This document shows positions 1 through 5,493 of a DNA stretch of 14,028 nucleotides, in pieces (position 1 is the first letter of the stretch; every line of letters starts with the position of its first letter). The notes under the pieces were generated by a model, which saw only the letters and a program-made list of their open reading frames with translations, made no database searches and had not been told where the DNA came from. The stretch is from contig JAFYTB010000066.1 in the NCBI GenBank assembly GCA_017559045.1, positions 1 to 14,028 of the forward strand, read 5' to 3'. Made by a program: the position numbers and the translations under genes. Origin of the DNA: Eggerthellaceae bacterium. Lineage in GTDB: Bacteria; Actinomycetota; Coriobacteriia; Coriobacteriales; Eggerthellaceae.

Positions 1-413
1 ATCGCAGAGTTAAGCTGATCGCACAGACGCTGCCTCGTGTAGTCGCCGGGCGGAATGAGATTTACGATACGTACAAGATCGTCGGGAAGATCAGCGGCCT
101 CAGCCTGGATGACGACATCGAGCCTTCTCACCGTCGGTGCTGGGGGCTCTTTGGGAGAAGCCCCCTCGACACCCATCAAAGTCTGCAGCGGCACGCCGAA
201 TACGGCAGCGAAGCGGTCCGACCCGTACTCCCCTTCGGATGCAAGGGAGCCAACCGACGAACCAGCAACGCCCACACCGCCATCAAAGCGCGAAGCTTCG
301 CACTGCGCAGCAAGCGCTTCCTCGGCGTCTTCAAACAGAACGTCGACGATGCGCTGCAACGCTCCGTAGTATTCGCTTCTCTCGATATTGCTTCCGCTGT
401 GATCGCGAGCCAT
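1..413 (-). CDS. Unrecognised protein, C-terminus cut off by the window edge
   Basis: An open frame runs without a stop from an ATG at 413-411 to the left edge of the window, giving 137 residues of a longer protein. The start lies 2 bases after the stop codon of the upstream gene, so the two genes are probably one transcript and translationally coupled. The first ~45 residues look like an acidic helix (LFEDAEEALAAQCEASRF). A low-complexity Gly/Ser/Ala stretch follows, then a Pro-rich linker (KEPPAPTV). A more ordered segment then begins near residue 100 with LDVVIQAEAADLPDDLV and continues into IVNLIPPGDYTRQRLCDQLN. I do not recognise a family. The only clue to its role is its tight linkage to the methyltransferase-like gene. 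Codon usage and open frame make it convincing as a gene; the function is unknown. Confidence 0.8.
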   Translation of the reverse strand, partial: MARDHSGSNIERSEYYGALQRIVDVLFEDAEEALAAQCEASRFDGGVGVAGSSVGSLASEGEYGSDRFAAVFGVPLQTLMGVEGASPKEPPAPTVRRLDVVIQAEAADLPDDLVRIVNLIPPGDYTRQRLCDQLNSA

Positions 414-415
414 GG

Positions 416-1447
416 TTAGTCCTCGAACAGCTCCGTGCCCTTGGCCAATGCCGCATCAACGCGCGCCTTTGCCGCAAGGATAAAATCAGCCAGAGCCTCC
501 TCGCTTACAGCGGTTTCTGCGGCAGGCGCCTCCTCGGCCTCGTCCTCGACAACTCGAGAAAGAAGGAGGGCGTCGGTTCCAAGCACCGTGGCAGCCAGCG
601 TTCCCGTGTAGGCGGGAGTAGCATCGCCCGTAGCCTGCAGGAACTGAACACCAGAGCGACGAAGGGCATCAGCAGCTGCCATCATAGTATCTGCGCAGTA
701 GTAGGGGTTCTCAGCCGTCGGACCCTGCTGCCTTGCGCTTCGCTCTCCAACGTGGAGCTGAGCAAGCAAAGGCAGATTGCATACTGCAACCGCCCTCTTC
801 GCAAACGAGCATGCCTCATCCTGTCCGGCAGCCGTTTCGAAACCGACAACCGTAGCGCCGTACTCAGCCATCACTGCCAAAGCGTCTTCCCACACGCCGC
901 GTCCGCATGCCAGGGCGCCATCAGCGTCGAGAACGACCGTTGCCATAATCGGAGCATCGCTTACCTTGCGAATGCCCATGAGCGCACACTTCAGATCATC
1001 GCAGGATTCGAAGCCACTCAGAAGGAAGGCATCGAACTCCTCCTCCGCAAACAGACGCGCTGCACGTACATACTGATCGCGGTTCTCATTAAGGGAAGCC
1101 TTCGAGGACGGATCAAGCGGCAAGCCGCAGGGGCCAATTTCAACCAGAAGGTGCTGCGGCGAAAGCGTACGCACGCATGCGAGGGAGATCTTGGCCAAAT
1201 CAGCTGCACGACCCTCCATGCCAGCATGGGCAAGGCGCGCAGGAGTGATGTTGCGCGTCGGGGCGACCATACACTGCGCAGCAGCAATAGACTCGAGCTT
1301 ATAGACCTCCTCGATCGTCTCCGGCTCGAGCAGAATGGTGAGCTCGGTATCATGCTCGACATCAACGCCCAGGCGAGCCAAAGCCCCAATTGCAGGCGAG
1401 GAAAGAACGAGCATATCCTTGTGGAGACGAAGCGAGATGTCGGGCAT
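416..1447 (-). CDS. Homocysteine S-methyltransferase-like protein lacking the zinc-site cysteines
   Basis: This 343-residue protein resembles the homocysteine S-methyltransferase (MetH N-terminal, TIM-barrel) family. It has an N-terminal segment comparable to the family start, LVEIGPCGLPLDP (101-113) at the position of the usual 'GPxG' strand, then FDAFLLSGFESCDDL (138-152) and SDAPIMATVVLDADG (163-177). Known family members bind zinc with one Cys after a 'GxNC' motif and two in 'GGCCGT'. Here those positions appear to read GFETAAG (202-208) and LQATGDATPAYTG (270-282), with no Cys. Normal thiol-methyl transfer is therefore unlikely, and a different substrate or a regulatory role is possible. 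I chose the ATG at 1447 because AAAGGG sits six bases upstream; an in-frame TTG at 1462 lacks a Shine-Dalgarno. The C-terminus (300-320) is an acidic Glu/Ala linker followed by a helix. No cobalamin or SAM riboswitch was recognised upstream. A TATGAT box at 1485-1490 without a clear -35 may be its promoter. Confidence 0.85.
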   Translation of the reverse strand: MPDISLRLHKDMLVLSSPAIGALARLGVDVEHDTELTILLEPETIEEVYKLESIAAAQCMVAPTRNITPARLAHAGMEGRAADLAKISLACVRTLSPQHLLVEIGPCGLPLDPSSKASLNENRDQYVRAARLFAEEEFDAFLLSGFESCDDLKCALMGIRKVSDAPIMATVVLDADGALACGRGVWEDALAVMAEYGATVVGFETAAGQDEACSFAKRAVAVCNLPLLAQLHVGERSARQQGPTAENPYYCADTMMAAADALRRSGVQFLQATGDATPAYTGTLAATVLGTDALLLSRVVEDEAEEAPAAETAVSEEALADFILAAKARVDAALAKGTELFED

Positions 1448-1741
1448 GTCAGACCCTTTCAATAGGAAGCGTGTCTAGGCTTCCATCATACCGCAAGGAG
1501 CCTCCTCGAGGCGCTTCGCAATTACCTACCGCTCCGTGATGTAAGCGTCATTCCAAACGACCCAAAGCAAGCGAACCGCGCTCAGCCCACCCTTGAATCA
1601 GCTCGATTTACCCCCTGGGGGCAAACGGTATGCAAAGCGGGTTCGACGGAAGAACGCCCAGCGTAGGCTGCTTTTCGCTCCAAAAAATGAGCCGCTCCCG
1701 TAGCGAAATCACAAAAAAATGTAATCACTAATCGATGTCAC
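1448..1741. other. Intergenic stretch without a supportable gene
   Basis: No convincing ORF or RNA gene is visible on either strand. It contains a possible -10 (TATGAT, minus strand, 1485-1490) for the methyltransferase-like gene. It also has a 19-base imperfect palindrome, TTTACCCCCTGGGGGCAAA (1607-1625), and an A-rich tract (1711-1719) just upstream of the TATAAT box at 1742. The direct repeat TCACTA (1725-1730 and 1738-1743) flanks the palindrome ATCGAT. Confidence 0.5.
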
Positions 1742-1747
1742 TATAAT
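1742..1747 (+). promoter_or_regulatory. Possible -10 box of the candidate structured RNA
   Basis: A perfect TATAAT lies on the plus strand. No good -35 box is present at 16-18 bp, and there is no TGn extension, but an A-rich UP-like tract lies at 1711-1719. The TCACTA direct repeat overlaps this box and could be an operator. A start near 1754 would produce an RNA ending at the hairpin and U-tract at 1966-2010. Confidence 0.4.
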
Positions 1748-1753
1748 GAGCCT

Positions 1754-2010
1754 CATCAGCAAAGAAAATCCCTTTTCAAAGCTGCTCTGCTCACCCCTTC
1801 ACAAGCAGAGAACGGCGCACGGCGCCGTATATCCCCTCCTCGGGTCTAGCGAAGAATCCCTTAGCGCTAGACCCAATTTTGGAGTTATCGAGGGACCCCT
1901 AACCCTCGTAACTTATACCGCTTGCTCGAGGACCCTCCACCTCCTCGCGCAAAGCACATCCCTAGAGTGCTAGACGAGCATGAGCGAGCTCGTCTAGCAC
2001 TTGCTCTTTT
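1754..2010 (+). ncRNA. Candidate structured RNA with six hairpins and C-rich loops
   Basis: Six hairpins follow each other almost without gaps. H1 is 1785-1791 with 1804-1810 (7 bp). H2 is 1812-1818 with 1822-1828 (7 bp). H3 is 1842-1851 with 1865-1874 (10 bp, perfect). H4 is 1884-1894 with 1903-1912 (10 bp, one bulged T). H5 is 1920-1932 with 1942-1955 (11 bp with an internal loop and a bulged A). H6 is 1966-1979 with 1988-2001 (14 bp, perfect). More than half of the bases from 1785 to 2001 are paired. Unpaired segments repeatedly carry a C-rich motif: CACCCCTTC, ATCCCCTCC, AATCCCTTAG, GACCCCTAA and GACCCTCCACC. Such loops resemble the 6C RNA of Actinobacteria and UCCC-loop sRNAs, which can pair with Shine-Dalgarno sequences. 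That resemblance is an analogy only, as no known RNA family was recognised. Plus strand is preferred because of the TATAAT at 1742 and TTTT at 2007, but the hairpins themselves do not fix the strand. Confidence 0.5.
1966..2010 (+). terminator. Perfect 14-bp hairpin followed by a short U-tract
   Basis: Arm AGTGCTAGACGAGC (1966-1979), an 8-base loop, and the exact reverse complement (1988-2001) are followed by TGCTCTTTT. It is a strong stem with a modest U-tract set six bases away, so it may be a terminator of the candidate RNA or simply its last structural element. The inner sequence GCTAGAC/GTCTAGC is shared with the hairpin at 1842-1874, which allows alternative pairing. Confidence 0.5.
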
Positions 2011-2034
2011 CTGGGCCTTTCAGCCCAAAGCAAG

Positions 2035-2074
2035 ACAAAAAACAAAACAGGCCGGAAGCTTTCACTTCCGACCT
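2035..2074 (-). terminator. Intrinsic terminator of tRNA-Arg
   Basis: On the minus strand AGGTCGGAAG, a 6-base loop and CTTCCGGCCT form a 10-bp stem with one G-U pair. It is followed by GTTTTGTTTTTT. It lies 12 bases after the tRNA-Arg CCA end. The 17-base string GGCCTGTTTTGTTTTTT recurs exactly in the tRNA-Phe terminator. Confidence 0.88.
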
Positions 2075-2085
2075 GCGAAAAATCG

Positions 2086-2161
2086 TGGTGCCCTCGAGAG
2101 GACTCGAACCTCCGACGCACGGTTTAGGAAACCGACGCTCTATCCGCTGAGCTACGAGGGC
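2086..2161 (-). tRNA. tRNA-Arg (anticodon CCU)
   Basis: Read on the minus strand, the cloverleaf has the acceptor GCCCTCG pairing with CGAGGGC, the D-arm GCTCAGCGGATAGAGC, the anticodon stem TCGGT/ACCGT (one G-U pair) around loop TTCCTAA, and the T-loop GGTTCGAGTCC. The anticodon CCU reads the rare Arg codon AGG. The discriminator is A and CCA is encoded (2088-2086). An extended -10 promoter and a downstream terminator show that it is a single-gene transcription unit. Confidence 0.95.
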
Positions 2162-2176
2162 AAAACAGCACGGCTG

Positions 2177-2182
2177 ATTGTA
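2177..2182 (-). promoter_or_regulatory. Extended -10 promoter of tRNA-Arg
   Basis: On the minus strand TGGTACAAT gives a TGn-extended -10 box with TACAAT at 2182-2177. The expected start is about ten bases before the mature tRNA end at 2161. No good -35 box is visible at 17 bp. Confidence 0.6.
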
Positions 2183-2242
2183 CCACACCGACAATCAATC
2201 GAACGGCTATCACCAGAGCAACATACTCCAGAACAGCTTCAA

Positions 2243-2770
2243 CTACTTCAGGGCGTCAGCCACCTTACGAGCAGCAGCCGTGATGGTGAGGTCATCGACA
2301 TTGACCACGTAGTCTGCATACTCCTCGTACAGAGGAAGGCGCTCGGCATAAAGATCGCGCAGGCTCATACCCACACCACCCTTAAGGACAACGCCGCGCT
2401 CCTGGAAGTCAGTAAGGCGAGCCTTCAGCTCGTCGTAAGAGATCTGCAGATAAACAATGCGGCCGATCTCGGAAAGATGCTTCATGGCAGCTTCCGAATA
2501 CACCGCAGAACCGCCCGTTGCGATAACCGTACGCTCGGCAGAGATGTCGGAAAGCACCTGATTCTCAACCTGAATGAAACCCTCAGGACCACATGCGTCG
2601 ATCAGTCGCTGAAGCGTACGATCGCACTGGTTCTGAATGAGAAGGTCGGCGTCGAGGAAGTTGTAGCCCATGATCTTGGCAAGTACGACGCCAAGAGTCG
2701 ACTTGCCTGCGCCCGGCATGCCGATCAGAACGACATTGTCTTTTCCAGGCTCGGTAAGCTTTTCCTTCAT
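2243..2770 (-). CDS. Shikimate kinase-family P-loop kinase, divergent substrate site
   Basis: This 175-residue protein has the size and fold signature of shikimate kinase, which phosphorylates shikimate with ATP in the cytoplasmic chorismate pathway. The Walker A motif is GMPGAGKST (17-25), the Asp motif is FLDAD (38-42), and the C-terminal RLPLY (144-148) carries the usual substrate Arg. Two substrate-site features differ from the classic enzyme. The GGG loop reads ATGGSAV (84-90), and the FR-x-x-E helix Arg is absent (GFIQVENQ, 64-71). The lid is also unusual: RGVVLKGGVGMSLRDLY (125-141) replaces the common RPLL type. It may be a bona fide AroK variant or a kinase for another small hydroxy compound. 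The ATG at 2770 is preferred over the upstream TTG because GAAGGAG lies eight bases before it. A TATAAT at 2825-2820 is a likely -10. No terminator separates it from the downstream tRNA-Arg unit. Confidence 0.85.
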   Translation of the reverse strand: MKEKLTEPGKDNVVLIGMPGAGKSTLGVVLAKIMGYNFLDADLLIQNQCDRTLQRLIDACGPEGFIQVENQVLSDISAERTVIATGGSAVYSEAAMKHLSEIGRIVYLQISYDELKARLTDFQERGVVLKGGVGMSLRDLYAERLPLYEEYADYVVNVDDLTITAAARKVADALK

Positions 2771-2819
2771 AGAAGCACTCCTTCTCAAAATCAATGATAT
2801 CCATGCGATCTAGCCGCAC

Positions 2820-2825
2820 ATTATA
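2820..2825 (-). promoter_or_regulatory. -10 box upstream of the shikimate kinase-like gene
   Basis: A perfect TATAAT on the minus strand lies about 50 bases before the ATG at 2770. No convincing -35 box at 16-18 bp is seen. It is divergent from the tRNA-Ser promoter at 2899-2927. Confidence 0.5.
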
Positions 2826-2898
2826 GACGCTGTTCAAGGAAGTCTTGTGAATCGATGCCGAATCGGCGCTATCGTCGTGCTGGTAGGCTAAAAAATCA

Positions 2899-2927
2899 TT
2901 GACCCATAGACTGTGGTCGAGTAAGAT
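2899..2927 (+). promoter_or_regulatory. Sigma70-type promoter of tRNA-Ser(GCU)
   Basis: TTGACC (2899-2904), a 17-bp spacer and TAAGAT (2922-2927) form a near-consensus promoter. The predicted start, near 2934, is about seven bases before the mature tRNA. Confidence 0.82.
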
Positions 2928-2940
2928 TAACCCTTGCTAC

Positions 2941-3031
2941 GGAGATGTGACCGAGAGGCCGAAGGTGCTCGCCTGCTAAGTGAGTATACCCCACAAGGGT
3001 ATCTAGGGTTCGAATCCCTACATCTCCGCCA
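2941..3031 (+). tRNA. tRNA-Ser (anticodon GCU)
   Basis: This is a 91-base tRNA with the long variable arm typical of serine tRNAs. The acceptor GGAGATG pairs with CATCTCC. The anticodon stem CTCGC/GTGAG encloses loop CTGCTAA, giving anticodon GCU for AGC/AGU codons. The variable arm around TATACCCCACAAGGGTATC is a clear hairpin. The T-loop is GGTTCGAATCC, the discriminator is G and CCA is encoded (3029-3031). It has its own promoter and terminator. Confidence 0.96.
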
Positions 3032-3040
3032 CCGAATGCA

Positions 3041-3070
3041 AACGCCCTCTTTCGAGGGCGTTTTTATTTT
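3041..3070 (+). terminator. Intrinsic terminator of tRNA-Ser(GCU)
   Basis: AACGCCCTC, a TTTC loop and GAGGGCGTT make a 9-bp stem followed by a T-rich tail (TTTATTTTT), starting about ten bases after the tRNA CCA. Confidence 0.92.
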
Positions 3071-3105
3071 TGGCTTTTCAACTCACAGAAGAGCGGCTCA
3101 ACGAC

Positions 3106-3477
3106 CTACTTCTTCCCCCAAGGGAAATGATCTTTAATGGTCGCGCGCATCGGCTTCATACGATAGTGCGGATGATTCTTCAGGAAACGCCATCGAGCGA
3201 TGTAGGTAATGCCGAGACACAGCAAGCCTGCTACACCAAACCAGAACGCCAAATCAAACACGCTCTCGTTACCCTCGAACCACGCATAAAGCGAAACAAG
3301 GGCGAAGAAAATCGTAATAGAGAGATTAATCACCGTGAACACTTTGATGAGGATCTCTTTCGCACGCTCGGGCGAGCGACGAGCCGAAACAACAAAGTAG
3401 ATAACGATCGCCACCACGCCTAGGAACAGCAGCAAAGGCACCATGCGCGAAAGCCTTGCAACCATGAAGGGAATCAC
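3106..3477 (-). CDS. Small three-helix membrane protein, function unknown
   Basis: The frame encodes 123 residues with three clear hydrophobic helices: about 8-32 (MVPLLLFLGVVAIVIYFVV), 43-62 (VFTVINLSITIFFALVSLYA) and 72-93 (VFDLAFWFGVAGLLCLGITY). The last helix is followed by a strongly basic tail (RWRFLKNHPHYRMKPMRATIK) ending in WGKK. The GTG at 3477 is the likely start because AAGGAG sits eight bases upstream; an ATG a few codons further in is less well placed. The gene starts 60 bases after the ispE stop with no terminator between, so it is probably the last gene of the tadA-ispE operon. I do not recognise a family. The basic C-terminal tail suggests that it faces the cytoplasm by the positive-inside rule. 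Confidence 0.82.
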   Translation of the reverse strand: MIPFMVARLSRMVPLLLFLGVVAIVIYFVVSARRSPERAKEILIKVFTVINLSITIFFALVSLYAWFEGNESVFDLAFWFGVAGLLCLGITYIARWRFLKNHPHYRMKPMRATIKDHFPWGKK

Positions 3478-3537
3478 GTTCTCTGCTCCTTTCCTTTTCA
3501 GTGAATAGCAACCGTTCCACAACGCGCGGACTGCGCG

Positions 3538-4608
3538 CTATCGCGGACGAATCGCTGCCTTCAGAGACGACATCATGGTAGCACGCGCCCACCAACCCTG
3601 AAGCTGCGCAGCAGAGGCCAGGTCACACGCCGTTGCGAAATCATCAACGACAGCAAAGGTCGTAGCGCCGCTTCCGCACAGCATAACATTGCGTACGCCA
3701 GGCTGGGACTCTGCCCACTGACGGATAGCAGTCAGTTCGGGCTTCAGGCTCTCGGCAGCGGACGACAGGCCATTGAACAGCGGAACATCGGCAGCCGTCT
3801 CGGCCGCAAAAGCAGCCTCCATGAGCGCTTCGTCCACAAACACCGGATTCTCGTCGAACGCCGCATAAGCAGCGGGCGTCGAAACGCCACCCTCAGGCTT
3901 GATGAGCAGCACAGAATCCTTACGGGAAGGCATGGTGCGAACCAGCTTCTCGCCAACGCCACCATACTGAGCGCAACCGCCATCAAGGAAGAAGGCGACG
4001 TCGGCGCCAAGGCGCGCAGCCACACCGCGGAGAGCGGGGTCATCCACAGACAGGCCCCAAGCGCGAGCAAGACCGACAAGCATAGCAGCGGCATCGGAAG
4101 ACCCACCGCCAAGTCCACCCTGAGCGGGAATGTTCTTCTCGAGACGGATGGAGATCTTCTCGCGAGACGTATAGCCGATCTCACGGGAAAGCGCATCAAC
4201 CGCCTTCGTCATCAGGTTGACGCGGGCGGGAATCTCCAGCTCGCCCACTCCGCCCTTGTCGACGGAATCGATGTAAACGAGCAGGTTGTTTTCAGGACCG
4301 ACAACCGCAAAGTAATCGGGAATCTCAACGTCCTCGCCATTTGCGACCTTCTCAAGCAAAGCAGCTTCGGTCGAAGCCGAATCAAGGCGTCCGCTGTGCA
4401 GGTACAAAATGTCATGCAAGGCAAGCGCCTGCATGATGTTCACAACATCGTGATAGCCGTCTTCTCGACGCTCGCCCACTGCCAAGAACAGGTTCACCTT
4501 AGCCGGTGCAACCAGCTTGATGCTTCCATATCCCAAAAAGGCCTCAGGGGTCCACTGAACGTTGCGGGCAGTGCCCACCATGTCCACCTTCATCGACTTG
4601 TCGCTCAT
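3538..4608 (-). CDS. ispE: 4-diphosphocytidyl-2-C-methyl-D-erythritol kinase
   Basis: IspE is a GHMP kinase that phosphorylates CDP-ME with ATP in the cytoplasmic MEP route to isoprenoid precursors. The protein has 356 residues. The substrate motif PAKVNLFLAVGERREDGYH begins near residue 35 and includes the conserved Lys and the GYH. The glycine-rich ATP motif PAQGGLGGGSSDAAAMLVGL is in the middle, and the third GHMP motif LCGSGATTFAVV is near the C-terminus. It is longer than the usual 280-310 residues. About 30 extra residues precede the first strand, and there is an acidic insertion around EKVANGEDVEIPDYFAVVG. The ATG at 4608 shares its A with the TGA of tadA (TGATG), indicating translational coupling; an adjacent TTG at 4611 is less likely. 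The gene sits second in an operon with tadA and a small membrane protein. Confidence 0.96.
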   Translation of the reverse strand: MSDKSMKVDMVGTARNVQWTPEAFLGYGSIKLVAPAKVNLFLAVGERREDGYHDVVNIMQALALHDILYLHSGRLDSASTEAALLEKVANGEDVEIPDYFAVVGPENNLLVYIDSVDKGGVGELEIPARVNLMTKAVDALSREIGYTSREKISIRLEKNIPAQGGLGGGSSDAAAMLVGLARAWGLSVDDPALRGVAARLGADVAFFLDGGCAQYGGVGEKLVRTMPSRKDSVLLIKPEGGVSTPAAYAAFDENPVFVDEALMEAAFAAETAADVPLFNGLSSAAESLKPELTAIRQWAESQPGVRNVMLCGSGATTFAVVDDFATACDLASAAQLQGWWARATMMSSLKAAIRPR

Positions 4609-5117
4609 CAATGCTTCTTCCTCTTAGCAGCAAAAAAATCTCTCAGCAGCGTTACACATTCCTCTTGCAGCACGCCTGCCGTCACTTCAAAACGATGGTT
4701 GAGTCGCTCATCAGAATGTACCGAGTAAAGCGTGCCGAGGGCACCCGCCTTCTGATCGGGCGCACCATACACGCATCGCGTCACACGCGCCTGATGCATA
4801 AGACCGGCACACATAATGCACGGTTCAAGCGTTACGTACACCGTGCAGTCGGTCAGCCTCCACGCATCAAGCTCAACCGAAGCATCCTTCATGGCCATGA
4901 ACTCAGCATGAGCGGAAGGATCCTTGAGGGTCTCTCGAAGATTATGGCCGCACGCGATGATCTTCTGCGGCGCCGTCGGACGTCGCGTTCCGCGATCGAT
5001 CGGCTCGTATACAACGACCGCTCCTATGGGAACCTCGCCGCATTCTGCAGCTTTGCGCGCCTCTTCAATGGCCAAACGCATATAAGCCTCGTCTTCAGGA
5101 CGCGCTTCGACAAACAC
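4608..5117 (-). CDS. tadA: tRNA-specific adenosine deaminase
   Basis: TadA converts A34 to inosine in tRNA-Arg(ACG), a zinc-dependent essential step in decoding CGN codons. The 169-residue protein has the deaminase signature HAE (70-72), with the catalytic Glu, and the zinc motif EPCIMC (98-103). Flanking YVTL and AGLMHQARV are also typical. About a dozen extra residues (PIDRGTRRPTAPQK, 39-52) sit in the loop before the catalytic helix. The frame is open back to an ATG at 5183, but that ATG overlaps a TATAAT box and cannot be in the mRNA. The GTG at 5117 has the best Shine-Dalgarno, AAAGGAGG six bases upstream. An ATG at 5156 with AGGA is the main alternative. The SD lies in a small CCTCC-GAAA-GGAGG hairpin. 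The stop overlaps the ispE start. Identity is secure; only the start is uncertain. Confidence 0.95.
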   Translation of the reverse strand: MFVEARPEDEAYMRLAIEEARKAAECGEVPIGAVVVYEPIDRGTRRPTAPQKIIACGHNLRETLKDPSAHAEFMAMKDASVELDAWRLTDCTVYVTLEPCIMCAGLMHQARVTRCVYGAPDQKAGALGTLYSVHSDERLNHRFEVTAGVLQEECVTLLRDFFAAKRKKH

Positions 5118-5123
5118 GGGGAG

Positions 5124-5137
5124 CCTCCTTTCGGAGG
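5124..5137 (-). promoter_or_regulatory. Hairpin covering the tadA Shine-Dalgarno
   Basis: On the minus strand CCTCCGAAAGGAGG folds into a 5-bp stem with a GAAA (GNRA) tetraloop. GGAGG is the ribosome binding site for the GTG at 5117, so folding would hide it. The sequence is directly visible; the regulatory role is inferred. Confidence 0.5.
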
Positions 5138-5181
5138 GCGTGCATCCATCCTGCATATTTTCCTGATTGACCATGCGATGC

Positions 5182-5187
5182 ATTATA
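5182..5187 (-). promoter_or_regulatory. -10 box of the tadA-ispE operon
   Basis: A perfect TATAAT lies on the minus strand, 65 bases before the GTG of tadA. A TTGACA occurs further upstream but 27 bp away, too far to be its -35 partner. Transcription from here would start downstream of the ATG at 5183, which excludes that start codon. Confidence 0.5.
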
Positions 5188-5295
5188 CGACACCGAAACG
5201 TTCACGAGCTCGGGTGTCAAAGATGGGAAACGCAGGGCGCACGAAGAGGCTGACTCCTCGCCACTTCTTTGTGTGGTATCCTATCGGGGTTACAT

Positions 5296-5383
5296 GGAGG
5301 AATGGCCGAGTGGTTTAAGGCGGCAGTCTTGAAAACTGTTGAGCCGCGAGGTTCCGTGGGTTCGAATCCTACTTCCTCCGCCA
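5296..5383 (+). tRNA. tRNA-Ser (anticodon UGA)
   Basis: This is an 88-base class II tRNA. The acceptor GGAGGAA pairs with TTCCTCC, and the anticodon stem GCAGT/ACTGT encloses the loop CTTGAAA, giving UGA for UCA and related codons. The long variable arm is GAGCCGCGAGGTTCC and the T-loop is GGTTCGAATCC. The discriminator is G and CCA is encoded (5381-5383). A TATCCT box at 5277-5282 may be its -10, without a well-spaced -35. Confidence 0.96.
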
Positions 5384-5391
5384 GACACACC

Positions 5392-5442
5392 AAGGGCCTT
5401 CGGTTTGAACTGCATCCCAGCTCGAACCGAAGGCCCTTTTAA
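5392..5442 (+). terminator. Long-stem terminator of tRNA-Ser(UGA)
   Basis: AAGGGCCTTCGGTT (5392-5405) pairs perfectly with AACCGAAGGCCCTT (5425-5438), with a 19-base loop, followed by TTTTAATTTG. It starts nine bases after the tRNA CCA. The reverse strand lacks a U-tract, so it is not an obvious bidirectional terminator for the minus-strand gene ending at 5494. Confidence 0.85.
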
Positions 5443-5493
5443 TTTGCTCGCTAGACGCGCGAACCGCAAGCTACGGCGAATTGCTTTCGCGAA

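Noticed and set aside
137..1465. 442-residue plus-strand ORF opposite the methyltransferase-like gene
   Set aside because: Composition is Arg/Ser/Cys-rich antisense-like; the minus-strand frame matches a known family and has a good start.
1448..1741. Cobalamin or SAM riboswitch upstream of the methyltransferase-like gene
   Set aside because: No B12-box or SAM-I core sequence was found on the minus strand.
1746..1973. 75-residue plus-strand ORF
   Set aside because: It has no ribosome binding site, its ATG is inside the TATAAT region, and the stretch is better explained as a series of hairpins.
1994..2194. 66-residue minus-strand ORF across tRNA-Arg, and the plus-strand ORF at 1922-2797
   Set aside because: The peptides (VAQRIERRF..., ERTRTSDARFRK...) are the well-known false translations of a tRNA gene and its surroundings.
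2934..3137. 67-residue plus-strand ORF
   Set aside because: It is a translation of tRNA-Ser(GCU) and its terminator.
5250..5282. CTGACT...TATCCT as a promoter of tRNA-Ser(UGA)
   Set aside because: The spacer is 21 bp, too long for a confident sigma70 promoter; only the -10 is mentioned.
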